Shown in pieces: positions 11,239 to 23,535 of a DNA stretch of 64,000 nt (the stretch's first letter is position 1; every line of letters starts with the position of its first letter). The position numbers and the translations under genes were made by a program. The stretch spans positions 1,054,001-1,118,000 of the forward strand of contig RBKR01000013.1 of NCBI GenBank assembly GCA_004835665.1. Reading direction: 5' to 3'. The notes beneath the pieces were generated by a model, which was not told the DNA's origin, searched no databases, and saw nothing but the letters and a program-made list of their open reading frames with translations. This stretch comes from Phoma sp. XZ068. Lineage: Eukaryota > Ascomycota > Dothideomycetes > Pleosporales > Didymellaceae.

Positions 11239-12468
11239 ATGGCCACCGTCTTCGGCCTCCTCTTGCGCTGTCTGGTCGTACTCGCCGCCGTCTCCGGCAG
11301 CCGTGGCCACACGACACAGCAGCCGCTCGTCCACCATGCCGGCAATGATACGCTCATCTCGCAGAAGCTCTTCTGGGAGCTGGAGGAGCTCGCGCGCATA
11401 GTCGACATCTCCTACTGCGTGGGCACGGCCGGCTTGGGCATCCAGAAGCCCTTCCAATGCGCCAGCCGCTGCTCGGACCGCGACTTTGAGGGCTTCGAGC
11501 TGGTAACCGTAAGTCGCCATTGCAGCGCTCTCTTGTGGGTGTGATATTAACAACAACAGGCATGGAATACAGGGCCTTTCCTGTCTGACTCCTGCGGCTA
11601 CATTGCCCTGGCCCACTCTCCTAAGAACCCACGACTCATCCTCGCCTTTCGCGGCACCTACTCTGTCGCCAACACCATCGCCGACCTCTCGACCATTCCT
11701 CAGGAATACGTCCCCTACCCTGGCGACGACGACGATGGAGCTACCTCGGACTTCCTCGCCCCTCATATGCAGTCTTCCAACCCGTCTGAGGGGGATCCGC
11801 CGCCTGCTGAACCGCCAAAGTGCACCAACTGCACCGTCCACACTGGCTTCTACTCCTCGTGGTTGAATGCACGCAAAGTAGTTCTTCCACATGTCTCCGA
11901 GGCTATGGAGAAGTACCCCAACTACCAGCTGGTGCTCGTCGGTCACTCACTGGGGGGCGCTGTTGCAACTCTGGCTGGTCTCGACTTCAAGGCACGTGGG
12001 TGGAACCCTCGCGTGACCACCTTTGGCGAACCACGACTTGGAAATAGGAACCTGAACACCTACATTGACGACCGCTTCAACATCACAGAAGACCACGAGT
12101 CCAACCGCTTCCGCCGAGTGACCCACGCCGGCGATCCAGTACCCTTGCTGCCCCTGGAAGAATGGGGCTACTCGATGCACAGTCAAGAAGTCTTCATCTC
12201 AGAGCCAAGTTTGCCCTTCTCCTTGGCCGATGTACATTACTGCGAAGGCGACGAAGACATGCACTGCATCCAAGGTAGTGACGCAGACCGTCCAGCATGG
12301 GGCGTCCCCACACGCTTCAAGTTCTGGCAGCTCTTCTTTGCGCACAGGGATTACTTCTGGCGCCTTGGACTGTGTCTGCCTGGCGGAAACCCTAAAGATT
12401 GGTACAGAAAGCTGCCTAACCAGGGCTCTGGTGATGATGATGGCGCACAAGAAGCCAATGAATTGTAG
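11239..12468 (+). CDS. secreted class 3 triacylglycerol lipase, 392 aa
   Basis: Exons 11239-11508 and 11560-12468 flank a 51-bp intron (GTAAGT..CAG). The first 22 or so residues (VFGLLLRCLVVLAAVSGSRG) form a clear signal peptide. The alpha/beta-hydrolase core shows LILAFRGT (oxyanion region) and the nucleophile elbow GHSLGG with Ser near residue 220. The likely acid is the Asp in HAGDPVP near residue 282, and the likely His is in AHRDYFW near residue 352, matching the AHxxYF position of Thermomyces-type lipases. Paired cysteines (CTNCTVH, HYC, MHC, LCLPGG) fit an extracellular enzyme. The family hydrolyses triglyceride esters outside the cell. Substrate range cannot be read from sequence; a feruloyl-esterase-like activity is possible in this fold. 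Confidence 0.92.
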
Positions 12469-13140
12469 TGGGACATGGATACATAAGAGCGGTTTACTAT
12501 GCATTTTCATGAGAGCGTTGTCACATGCGCTTTGTATTACTTGTATGACATCAATTAGATTGGACGATGGTCCGACTCAATCCAGTTTATGACCCTACTG
12601 TCTACTCCATCTCTGTATGATTCAGAAATAACCTTCTCGTTCGATTTACAAGTCTGCCGCTTTACTGGTGTCGTTTCAATGAACGAGCTGGACCATGATA
12701 TAGTGACAGCAGTAGCACTACTGCTGGTAGCCTTCAACACGTCACCAATCCAAGCACAACCGGGACTTCTGAGCTGACTCCCACGCATCCGAGTTACGAC
12801 TAGCACCCAGCGTAGCGCAAATACTATTACGCTGCAGAGTATATAAACGATGAGAATGTCATGGAGTCATGTATTTGAAGACGATGGATATCCGCATGCT
12901 GAGCGTGACAGGAAGCATCGAAATCATAGGGAAGGGCTCACGGCCTAAACAGCGGGTTTCTCATATTAGCCTGGTGCTTGAAGTGCAGACAGGCAGTCAG
13001 TCATGTGGTCAGACACAGAACTCAAGCTTGGCGTAGTTACAGCGACGTTGAGATCTCTACGCTGGCTTGTTAGTGCTCCGTTGAACAGTCTTAGACAGTG
13101 ATGTTTATTTCAGTAACGTTTAATCGTAGGTATAGTTGTT

Positions 13141-13164
13141 TGATTGAGTGATTGAGTGATTGAG
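13141..13164. repeat. three perfect copies of TGATTGAG
   Basis: An 8-bp unit is repeated three times in tandem in noncoding sequence. It is a simple minisatellite-like run with no visible link to a gene. Confidence 0.9.
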
Positions 13165-14210
13165 CATGGCTGGCAGGGAACATAAGAAGAATATTCTTTG
13201 GTGTTCTGACTTATCCCCCTCACTATAACAACTGGCAAGTCTGTTTCTCCAGGATTTTACGTCAAGGTCTGCTTTGAATAGTACCTCTGTGTATTTATTA
13301 TCCGTTTATCTTCATTGCTGCTGCCACCGGCGGTAGGTCAGAGTCTGACAGATCGTGCCTTTGTGGTATGCAAAGAGAGCATTCACTCTTCAAAATATGC
13401 AGATTGGCCTTGTCAGTCTATAAACTGGTATTTCGTTTAGTTTTATCAAGATCCGGGCCATGTTTATAGTCATCGGGGCGAATCAGACTGTATGGTTACT
13501 TTGAGATATGTGCCGCTCGATGCCTGGAACAGCCAGGAGTCTTGATAAATAGGACCAGCCTTCTTTACAGAATCAAATTTTGGTGAGTATTAGGCATGTA
13601 AATTCTCAAAAGCCAGGTTTCTACGTTTAAGAGCATCGGATTTAGCGCTGCTGTACGTCCTGTGGTCCCCAACCGTGATGAAGCTTGGTTTACCGCAGCA
13701 GCGTGAGTGGACCCGTCCAAACATTTGGCACAAAATTACTGGTATGATGGATTAGTATATATGATTATTGTTATTGTCGCTTTGACGACAGGAGCTATAC
13801 ATTCAGGCGGGGAAGCCAGACTTTGAACAGCGGCTCGGAGAAGGATTTTGCTTTGTGTCAGACCACATTATTACGAAAATCACCTGCTAGAATTACCGTC
13901 TGTGCGGCATGCCAACTTTTCTCCCTTGATATACTACTTGAACGTTGATACTATAGGCACTTTAACTGCCAGTGCAATAGAAGGACAAAGTTTTGATGGA
14001 CCTTGGAAAGGCAGTCAGTAACCACAACACGCGCAGAGCAGCGCAGCAGCCATATCGGTAGTCTCTCCCACAGTGATCACTAGTACCATCCTTCATTGGA
14101 TGTTATCACAGAATCTTTGCTGTTCGTGATCGACACTTGGGAGGTTGGAGCCCAAGCAAGGCGCAAAGGACGAGAATACGTCAGAACAAAATATTTAACA
14201 ACTGGGTAAA

Positions 14211-14426
14211 ATGGAAGCGTCAGGCATTTCTGCTCTGAGTCTGGTTACATTCTGGGCTGCCCTGTTGACTGTGGTCCTGGGAGTCGATTTGGCTTGGTTC
14301 GCGGATAAATATTCCACGAATACCACCTGCAGATATTGTGGCCTCATGATCAACGCGGCAGGCTATCCAGCTCTAAGTGAGGCGGATTTGATGTCAGGTG
14401 GGCATAGGGATAACAGAGGAGTTTAG
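14211..14426 (+). CDS. weak candidate: short protein with N-terminal hydrophobic segment
   Basis: A 71-codon frame starts in good context (AAAATGG). Residues 8-27 (ALSLVTFWAALLTVVLGVDL) would make a signal peptide or membrane anchor, and a CRYC motif follows. The remaining residues look unstructured and no downstream exon is obvious. It may be a small secreted protein, the first exon of a lost gene, or chance. It is listed because the hydrophobic N-terminus and start context coincide inside an otherwise empty region. Confidence 0.2.
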   Translation: MEASGISALSLVTFWAALLTVVLGVDLAWFADKYSTNTTCRYCGLMINAAGYPALSEADLMSGGHRDNRGV

Positions 14427-17392
14427 TTGTTCCTCACTATCATCGCTGCGTGTTCAAACCCTCAAGTCTGGCAGCGTCGGGCCTTTTATGGATCGCTCGC
14501 AAGACGACATCCGCATGTTTCACACGACCCATAGACGACAGATTAGAGTCATTTAGATACACTCAAGGGCATGCAACGGTCGTATTGAGGTATGGACATG
14601 CTCACCGACTCATTCTTATGTTGTAAGGTCCATCTGCAGGACTACTTGCAAGGATGCTGCGACGAAGGGACGCGCTTTGGCGTGTACATTTTGACAGCCA
14701 CAATCTTGGGATAGTAATGATTGACGCCGCGTAGCCCAACATTACAGAAATTTACAGTAGGCTCCACAAAGTCTTCCTGCAGACTTGCATCACACGACCG
14801 ACGTCCGGAGGCACATGCAGACAGGGTATTTTCAGACTTTCAATTGATCTACATCGATGCAAGAATGATAGGCATATGTGCGTGTTCGTTTCTAAAGTTG
14901 GGACGCCCAGGGTCCAAGTCCAGACTCTGAACACAATGCGGAGAGGCGAATTGTCGGATCGCCAGGGGTACGCCAACGCCCATTCGCTTTTCGTCAATCA
15001 TTTTGCCTATGGCGGGAAAGCATTTGTCTCGAACCCATCACAGAAAAGATCTCCATCACAGCCACAATCGGTCCATACATTCGCCACACTGATGATCTGA
15101 TCCCGCGTTCGGCTTCAGGCGCCGACGCAAAACTCACGACGTAGAAAGGCCTGACGACGCCTAGAGGCGCCACAGGAGAACGCGTAAGAGCGGAAACATG
15201 ACAAAAAAACTGTCGTTAGGGCTAAAATTCGGCGGCTCTGACTATCCCTGACAGGTCAGAAGCGTGCGCCTACACAAAAGCACCAAACCTTGATAGCAAG
15301 GCCGCAAGTGTCGTGGTTCAAGACCCTGGAAATTAGCTTCGCGCCACAATTACGTCAATGTCAAAGCGCGATTCCCCATGTCATAATTGACCGAGAAACT
15401 TCATTTTCTGCATCAGAAAGATGGGAATTGGGTGATGCAATTTGTAATGACCTCACGTCACCAAATGCAACGAAGGCTCTTGTGAGACGCTGCGATATGA
15501 GGCACCGGTACGCAGCAACGAAACGCCAACGATTCTAGTAGGTGTATGCCAAAATGCTTGTTGGCCAAAAGTTCTGCTGCTATTCTGCTCCCCTTGTCAC
15601 TGATCTTCACACTGCAGGCTCGCGGCTGTGCTCAGCGCTACTGTCGATCTCGACTGGCATGGCAGGTGGAACTTGCGAAGGTCCGAAGCGGTGTCACCGA
15701 GAGTGGCAAAGAGCTATCTGTGGCCATCCATTGGCGGATGGTTTTCCGTAGCATTTCTTGAGAACAACGGCCGCGCGCAGTGGCTCTGGACAGCCGCCGA
15801 GCCGCTACCGAGTAGGTCGTGAGCCGGGCATGGCGCCGGACGCCTTTCTTGCAAGCGTTTCGTGCGACTTGCGTTCTCTGCCAGGCTGGCGTTTGGCCCA
15901 CCAGGCACGAGGACGGTCTGCCGCGCCGTTCCAAGCTGTAGCGTTGGTCGGCAGGTTTGGTCCCAGACGCATCCTGCACACCATCGCCCTACTGCCGGCG
16001 CCTCGTGTGCAGACCCGCCGCAAGGCGTCCCATCATGGTGCAAAAGAGCCGTCCTAGTGGCAAGCTCAGTATCAGATCGTCCCTCTGAGTTTCTTTCCGG
16101 CGAATCCCTCTGGCGCTTCGACCTTGTCAGTTTGATCTGACACGGCCACGCGGCGCCGACGGTTGCTCCCCTGTCCGTCGAGGCCGAACGTTTCCTGGCA
16201 TTTGATAGCCTCTCCCATTGGCCCGCAATCCCTGTCGCGTTTGGACTCGTTCGGGCGGGTAGTCTGCCCATGAATTACTTCATGATCTCTGTCTAACCCA
16301 AAGTATTGGGTCGGAGCTTTGCTGCAAATTTGTAAAGCGCATTTACTCTCCCCGTGTCGTCAAGTTCCCCACAGTCGGCACTTGTTGAATTTCAGGGTTA
16401 ATCCAGGACCCCCGTGTCATGGCCTGAGGTGTTCTGCCGTCACTTGTTACGCCTTTGCGGTCATAGTTTTAGCTTTCCCGTCTCCCAATTGTCAGGGTAA
16501 AGAGGCCGCTAAGCATCACCACAAGTTATCCACTGCGAGCGCCACCGGCCCATTGGCAGTCTAGAAACGGATTCACTCGCCACATTCTAGCATATCTTCT
16601 TACACAGCACCTGCTTGACCTTGTAATCGATTCGTGGCACCCAGTTGTCGGTCTTTTACAGGATCTAGTCGATCACTTCGCCTCCAGAGCACCGGTTCCT
16701 ATCCCGCCATCACACAGCCATTCCAGAAGCCACAATCTGCAGCCTTCCACCCAATCAGGTCGCACGGTTTTACTAGGTTTGGGGCAGAGGACCTGCAAAC
16801 CCTCGCGCGGCCTCCCCGTTAGTCTGGTTCAAGCCAGTAAGCACTTTCTCCGAAACCCCTCGCTTGTTGCAGCTTCTAATTGCCAGTGCCCACGTAGTCG
16901 TCTGGATCCTCCTCTTCCGGCCACTGCCGTTATACTAACGCTCTGGTAAGGCTTCAAAGGACCCGGCTCTGCTACATGAGTGGCCGTGCAATTTTGATCA
17001 TCATCTCGTTCCGCTCCAAGCGAGCACTCTCTTGAGTGGGCCCTCAACCGCAGCCGTTACTCGTCCATTGTTCGGCCGTATTTACTCCAAGTTTCTTTTT
17101 TTACACACGATCCTCCTTTGCTTCGTACTCTCATTGGTATACTCGAGTATCAGCATTGCGAAGCCTCAAGTGCTCGGCTACCAACCCATCCGGCTTGCCA
17201 CGTCTACCTAGGGCATTCTGATATAGATTCAGGTACGTAGTATATTGTTCCGGCGCCATCTCGGTTGACATCGTCTTGTCACGTCTGAAGAAGCGTTCAC
17301 TAGTCACTCGTATTGAGCAGAGAACATGGGCTGACATGTCGTTTGTCTGGTTCCAGCAGTGGGTTGCGCTTCCGATCGTTCTCGAGGATAAA

Positions 17393-19475
17393 ATGGGTGA
17401 TATACCGCCTGATTCGCGGTCTGGTCCCATGGATTTCAATGCAGCTGGTCTTGCGCGGGATGACCAGCATGCGCCAATACCATCCTCAACGCCTTACCAG
17501 GGGCCGGACAACAACACCCCGTTTTACTCTCAGTTGAGCTCCATCTCCCAGGGACAGCACCGACCTGAGAACCGTCCCTCCGTACAATCAACGTCATATC
17601 ACTCGTCGCAACCTCACGATGCTTCCGCATTCAAGATGGGCGCAATGGCTGGCGCTTTACCCGACTACGGTCCTGACGCGCATCACCAGGCTTCACAATC
17701 CATACCCCGTTCGCTGTCCGGAGCATCGACGTCGGCCCTTGTCTACCAACTTGGACAGAGCCTGCAAATGCCAGTGCATGCGTCAGCCAATATGCCTCTG
17801 CACCCTTCCTACGGCACCGGTTACGCTACGAATCCCTACCAACAGGGCTACATGCCACCACAAAGCACACAGAGCGGGGGTTATCCTTCGTACAGTCCAA
17901 ACCAGTCGCGAGTTCAGGGTGTCTCGCCAATGCAAAACCCCTATCAGCAGTACCCGCAGCCCTCGCAGTACATGTACTTTCCAGCACCTTATGGCGCTCA
18001 AGGACAGTACCCTGCAGGCTATGCGGCGCAGAGTGTACAGAGTCAGGCGATGTTTGGACGAAGAGCTAGCTTGGTGACTGCTCCCATTGGAGTCCCTGGA
18101 CAAAACGTGGAACTTACGCCTCATGAAGCTGGCTACATGGGTGCACGAATGGTCCACGGTGATCCGAATGCTTCAGCAATTGGTGCGCCATTCTATCAAG
18201 GAACAGGTGTGTACTTCCAAACCCCATCGTTTGCACCGCAACTAAACGGTCTAGGAGTGGCTCGCTCTGCTTCTGTAAGCTCAATTCCCCGCGGACCCCC
18301 TCGTAAACCAAAGCAGTCAGGTCATGCCCTTTGGGTGGGGAACCTTCCACCAGGCACGACAGTGGTATCGCTAAAAGATCACTTTTCTCGCGAGGCCACT
18401 AAGGATATTGAGAGCTTGTTCTTGATATCCAAGAGCAACTGCGCTTTCGTCAACTACCGGACCGAGGCCTCATGTACTGCCGCTATGCACAGGTTTCACG
18501 ATTCACGCTTCAATGGAGTGCGCCTTGTCTGTCGGCTTCGCCGCAGCTCAGCACCTGCATCTGGAGTGCCCACAGGTCCCTCAGCAATGGTCGGCACACA
18601 GGCAACCAGCGCGGCGCCGCCAATATCACCAAAACAGAGCGGCGAGGCCTTGGATGGCCCGCAAGATAGAGTCTCAGAGTTACCGGCGAACCAGACCTCC
18701 GATGAGACTCTCAGCAACACTAAGGCTGCTAACAAATACTTCATTGTTAAAAGTCTTACGCTACAAGACCTTGAACTCAGCATACGGAACGGCATCTGGG
18801 CAACCCAATCTCACAATGAGGATATCTTGAACAAAGCGTACCGGGTAGGTTCAGCCTTCCAGAAACTTTCTGCAGGCCCTTGCTGACATCACACAGTCTG
18901 CGGAGAATGTTTATCTAATCTTCTCGGCCAACAAGTCCGGAGAATACTTTGGTTACGCTCGTATGACATCACCTATCCTAGAAGACGGCTCAGAGCTCGT
19001 AGCACCGGCACCGAAAACCGAAAACATCATGGACGCACCGGATGTACCGAAGTCGATACCTACTCCAGCAACAGAATGGGCACCTAGGGGAAGAATAATT
19101 GACGATTCAGCCCGAGGAACCATCTTCTGGGAAGCAGAACTGTCCGAGTCGGAGGGTGAGGAAGAGGTCATCGAGAAGATCGAGTCCCACGTCGATAGTG
19201 ATTCAGCGGTCGTCGCGCAGAGTTGGGGCAAACCTTTCAAGGTTGAATGGCTATCTGCAAACCGCCTTCCGTTTTATCGCACTCGCGGGCTCCGTAACCC
19301 GTGGAACGCAAATCGCGAAGTAAAGATCGCAAGAGACGGTACTGAGCTCGAACCCAGCGTCGGTGAACGTTTGATTCAGATGTTTCATCGTCTGGGTCCT
19401 TCGAATTCAGGGGTTCCAATGATGCCGCCAGTCCAACTTGGCGGATCTGTCATACCCCAGATGAGACCCTTCTAA
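17393..19475 (+). CDS. YTH-domain m6A reader with N-terminal RRM, 676 aa
   Basis: Exons 17393-18844 and 18897-19475 with a 52-bp intron (GTAGGT..CAG) inside the YTH domain. The start MGDIPPDSR was preferred over in-frame ATGs at 17276 and 17336, whose extra residues are hydrophobic and leader-like; the true start is uncertain. Residues 1-300 are low complexity, rich in Gln, Ser, Pro and Tyr. An RRM follows at about 311-382 (HALWVGNLPP as RNP2, CAFVNY as RNP1). The YTH domain runs from about 446 to 640: KYFIVKSLT, NGIWATQ, YLIFSANKSGEYFGYARM, FKVEWL and NPWN. Tryptophans near 469 and 602 sit where the N6-methyladenosine cage tryptophans of YTHDC1 lie. A role in binding m6A-marked transcripts, in decay or in meiotic control as for Mmi1/Pho92, is inferred from the family. 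Confidence 0.92.
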
Positions 19476-21129
19476 GTGTGCATCACTGCATAGCTTGGCT
19501 CTGGGATCTCTGGACCTCGACCAGCCGATGATGGCCCGCCGAACAATGGCGGACTTCTTCGCAGAACCACATCACGGCTGAAGGCATATTGATATGCCAG
19601 GCACGTTCAGCAAACAATCTATAATTGTTCACTCGGCTGGAACGAAGCTCGACGAGTTACGATGGATCACTAGAAAATAGGATACGAAGGTCACGACCCA
19701 TGACGCGCAATACGCAAATGGATGCTTCGCTTAGGCAGCCGTGCATGCCTTTCCTGCCTCCTGGTGTATCTCGGCGTTTGGAAGTCCTTTGGATCCCGTC
19801 ACGCGTAACAAGTAATAATAATCGCATGGTTTGTTTCCACGTCACTGCTCCCTCTATTTGCCCAGTTAGGGCTGTTCATTTCAACTCCGCTTCATCTCCC
19901 GTGCAGGGCGGCCTGTACACTTTTGTTCGTGGCGACTGGTCTCAAGGCGATTTGAGCCGTGCCAATCAGCATCGCCAATCAGCATCGTCAATCTGATAAA
20001 GCTTCTCCGGCGCCTATACAGCCATACAGCTTTCAATAGGCCCGTTGTGCAACTGCCACTAGTGGAGGTTCTGGAGCTGCACACACTCTTCAACCTGGAG
20101 TTGCAGACGTGAGGAATGAGTGCTTTCATGCCGTACGACAAGTACTCCCCACATCAAGCCGCGCCCTACCCGAACACACTTCCACGTGTCTTTCCCTTTG
20201 TGATAAATTGATACTATCTCCGCGGGTCTTGTGGCCAACCAACCGACATGCAGCAGTCTCTAATGGCAGATCATTTTGCCTCACTGCTCGCTCACGGAGG
20301 CCACGCAGCTCTGGGCCGTTTCCTCAATCCAGCACGATGGCCCACGCCAAACCACCTATGAATTATGGCATCCCTAGGCTCACCCATACGCGCGGTTGCC
20401 GTCAGTCATGGTGCCTCAGGCCAACAAATTTGCCCTAAGACCCAATTGATGACGCTCATGTAACAGGGACCCACGCCGCAAATTTCGCATTTGACCCTTA
20501 TGCAATTTTTGAAGTTTTCCATTAGCAACCGTGCGTCTGTGGCAGTGCATCGTAAGCCCATTATGGGAAGGTAGTTCGGGATCAAAGTCTATTTAGCGGC
20601 GGTGGGCCCACAAAGCCAGGGTGGTATGATACGGCGGTTGGATGGACCACGAGTAATGTGAGCTTAGCAAAAGACGTGACTGATAGCGGGCCAGTTTGGC
20701 GTTGGTGACACCAGGAAGGTTCTCGGGATGTCACTGAGTGAGGAAGCACTGCAGGGTCTGTTGCTGCACCTGAATCGCAAGCGTTGCTGTTGGTGAGTTT
20801 GGGTACCAGTGCGTGCCAATGTGCCTCGAGACGATCCAGACCAACATGTTGAACACAACATATGCAGAAGCCTTGCACCGGCTGAGTACATAACATCCTC
20901 GTCCTGTGTTATTGCTGTGTTACACTGTAATAGTATACAATCGGCCCTTCTCCACACATCACCATGTACCCACCTCATTTTGACTTCCTCACTCCTCCGT
21001 TCTGTAAATACTCTAGAATGCGCGAAACACCCTGACCGTTCACCTCACTCCGCGGACGCACCTTCGGTCATGCGCAGCCATCAAGATGCACAACAGTTAT
21101 TGACTCGTGGGATCGATCGAGTCCATCGC

Positions 21130-21600
21130 TCAGCTTGCCTTCCGGTTCCAGGGGCCGCTCCGCGCTCTAATGCCTGCGAACCATGGTCCTCTTCCGTCCT
21201 TGGCAATGCCAGATTCGACAGACGACAGGATTTGAAATCTCAAGCAAGGAATTGAGGTATTTTCAGAAGCCGAAGTGGTAGCAGCGCAGTCCAAACACAC
21301 ACAAGTGCTTGCTCGAACGCCTCTGGTACGCTTCATACGAGCCCGGTCAACAGATACCACGGTGATCTTTTTGGGCAACAATACGTTTACGAGTTGTGGA
21401 CTATCTTTTCGACTCACAAACAACTCGAGTTGATGCCTAGAGAGGCGCCCGCATACCACTTCCTTGGCTAGGGAACGCAGCTCCTTCACGAAGGCTCGCG
21501 CCTACCGTACCCGAGTCTCTTACGCATATTCACGTTTAGAAGCTGCAGTTACCTCTCTTCGAATCCCAACAATGCCTTCTGACTGATCAGACGATTTGCA
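21130..21600 (-). CDS. candidate 3' exons of an unrecognised gene or remnant
   Basis: Two minus-strand blocks fit together. The upstream block ends at 21553 with GGATTCGAAGAG before GTAACT. A 51-bp intron (21502-21552) contains a TTCTAAAC branch-like site and ends in GGTAG. The downstream block 21501-21130 stays open to TGA. Across the join the frame reads LLGFEE then ARAFVKELRSLAKEVV, continuing to LFVSRKDSPQLVNVLLPKK, which is helical and coding-like. After about residue 75 the composition turns Cys/Ser-rich and less convincing. No start codon or upstream exons were settled, and the family is not recognised. It could be a decayed gene. Confidence 0.3.
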
Positions 21601-22197
21601 GCCCTAGCCTAACACAATCAACCTCAAACATCGAAAGAGCTCGGGCTTGCGATTGGTGAATAACGACCCTCTCAAGACTGGGTCTGAGCTATTATAGTCG
21701 AGTAGCTTTGGCCGGGCATATTGAGCACGAATTCCACTTTCGCTGGTTGACAGACGCCAATGAGTCCGTCAACACACCATCATCGTGTTGCCAGTCCAAA
21801 TAGCCTCCCAATGCTGCCAAGTTCAGCGATAGAAAGGAGTACTACTCGCCCACCCTCTTTGCTACGACGGACTGTGAGTCCGGTTTATTGCAGCTTACTA
21901 TGTCTCTAGGTCGAAGCAGAAGACTGGGACGACCGACAGCCCCGCCGAACCACACGCCAACACGAGGTCTCCACGCACGTTATTGAACTTGTTGAGTTGA
22001 CAATTACATTCTGCAGCATGCCGAGAGAATTGAAGCACATGCTGACCTCGAGATATGACAACACAAGAGCCGTTTTAGAATGTCTAGTCGCCGCACGGAG
22101 GAGCGCGATTCTCCCTTGCTATAATTCGCTATAGTTCAAGGTCACCGCCCCATTATTACCGTCACTAGGGATCCAAGTACTGACGCACCGTCAATAC

Positions 22198-22554
22198 ATG
22201 TTGCGAAGAGCACAATTTTTGGCTGACTATCAAAGTCTGTATAGTTACATACTCCTGCTCCAAAGCGACAAGAACGACGCACACACAAACCTCGCAGCGA
22301 ACAGCACGAAAGACTTGACAAGGCATACATCAGACGGAGAAGGTGCAGCTCTCATTGACATCGACAAAGATTTCATCCCGAATTATCTCCCCAAACGGCA
22401 CGTGTTTTGTGCCGCCCCGCCCTTATACATCAGCGACAGCCCCAAAGAATTCGGTCCACGACCCGAATTCCGCTCTCCACACCAACTGAACTCTGAATTC
22501 GATACCGAAGGCACAACATGTAACCTTTGTACACCAACACCGAGCCACGATTAA
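22198..22554 (+). CDS. candidate hypothetical protein, 118 aa
   Basis: A single ATG-to-TAA frame. Its second half has codon choice like the real genes nearby (many C-ending codons) and a plausible polar translation, for example IDIDKDFIPNYLPKRHVF and SDSPKEFGPRPEF. The N-terminal 30 residues are mildly hydrophobic with a Tyr/Leu-rich run. It has no known domain. It sits alone in a gene-poor stretch, so a chance frame or a remnant is possible. Confidence 0.3.
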   Translation: MLRRAQFLADYQSLYSYILLLQSDKNDAHTNLAANSTKDLTRHTSDGEGAALIDIDKDFIPNYLPKRHVFCAAPPLYISDSPKEFGPRPEFRSPHQLNSEFDTEGTTCNLCTPTPSHD

Positions 22555-23535
22555 ACTGGGAGGTTGTATTCTAGTGGACTCGACTGTGAATCTGCCACAG
22601 GAGCAGATTTTCGCCGCCGGACAATACCCCAATGACGATAGAAAACGTAGGCTTGCATCTCACTGCATATCCGAGGTTTTAAAAGCAGATCGAGACAATT
22701 TTGATTGTACAGCCCAGTAATGTGAACAGTTGTGCTCGGTGATCACAGGCGAGCTCTTGCACTGCTTCTTAGAATTGGAATCAGCGGATGCTTCACATCA
22801 AAGTTCAGTCCGATGTGTAACCCAGTAGGCTCAAAACCCTCAATGGCATATGTAATGTTGTCCTCGATAGTCGACTTAGGATCTCTTCGTACACGTGGTG
22901 GGCGGCATGTATTCGAAGCACAAAGCATTGTGGCTTCTGCTCTTTGCTAGTTCCACACCTATGCTGACGACCAATCTCATGATGTGATCCGTTTGCAAGG
23001 AACGAGGTCTGGTTGCAGTATGCGTTGAACGCTCGGAGCAACTGGTACGTTGGGAGTCCCCATTGTTGACGTGTAGAATTGTAGAGTTGGACCGGCGAGG
23101 GCGTGCTATTTAGTCACAAGGGGGCTGTTCAGATTAGTTTACTTGCAAGTCGAAAAGGAAAATCCCATGTAGTTAAGAACGTTTTGCATTTTACAATGTA
23201 ACCTCCTCCCTCCATAATCAGTAGAAATGTAAGCACTTCGAGGAGATATTTTCGACCGATATCGTGCTCGGCAAGAGATGCCAGTACTTAATGTACACTC
23301 GTTGCCATCTACGTACATCCCTTGTGATTTTCCTTTGATTTTTTTCGTAGCCGTTCTGTAAGAAGACAAACTCCCAAACGCCAGCTGGTCTATCCTACAT
23401 GACGTCCGGACTGAGTAACAAAAGTACAACAACACGGCCGAAGATCGACCTTTGGAAGCCTGACACTGGATAAGGACTAAAGAAACAGAGCACCACTGGT
23501 AAATGCTACGGTGAACGCAATTTTGGGTATGTCGG

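Larger units (their letters stand above)
12469..17392. other. long gene-poor region (about 4.9 kb)
   Basis: No convincing gene was found. About 13.0-14.2 kb looks AT-richer than the coding blocks. About 15.5-16.3 kb is GC-richer and gives overlapping frames on both strands (up to 185 codons), but their translations are unstructured and basic. The right-hand part must contain the promoter and leader of the YTH gene and ends with pyrimidine-rich tracts near 17090-17130. No terminal inverted repeats, transposase motif or reverse-transcriptase motif was recognised. Confidence 0.55.
19476..23535. other. gene-poor region (about 4 kb) with two weak candidates
   Basis: Between the YTH gene and the velB 3' flank no solid gene was found. 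Two weak candidates are listed separately (21130-21600 minus; 22198-22554 plus). The rest shows short frames with random-looking translations, a tiny duplication of GCCAATCAGCATC near 19960-19985, and no transposon signature. Confidence 0.5.

Noticed and set aside
15714..16271. A 185-codon minus-strand frame in the 12.5-17.4 kb gap
   Set aside because: The translation is Arg/Ser/Ala-rich without structure, overlapping frames on the other strand are equally open, and GC-rich composition explains the length.
21541..21570. A TTCGAATCCC word resembling a tRNA B box
   Set aside because: No matching A box or cloverleaf stems at the proper distance could be built. Similar words elsewhere in the window also failed.
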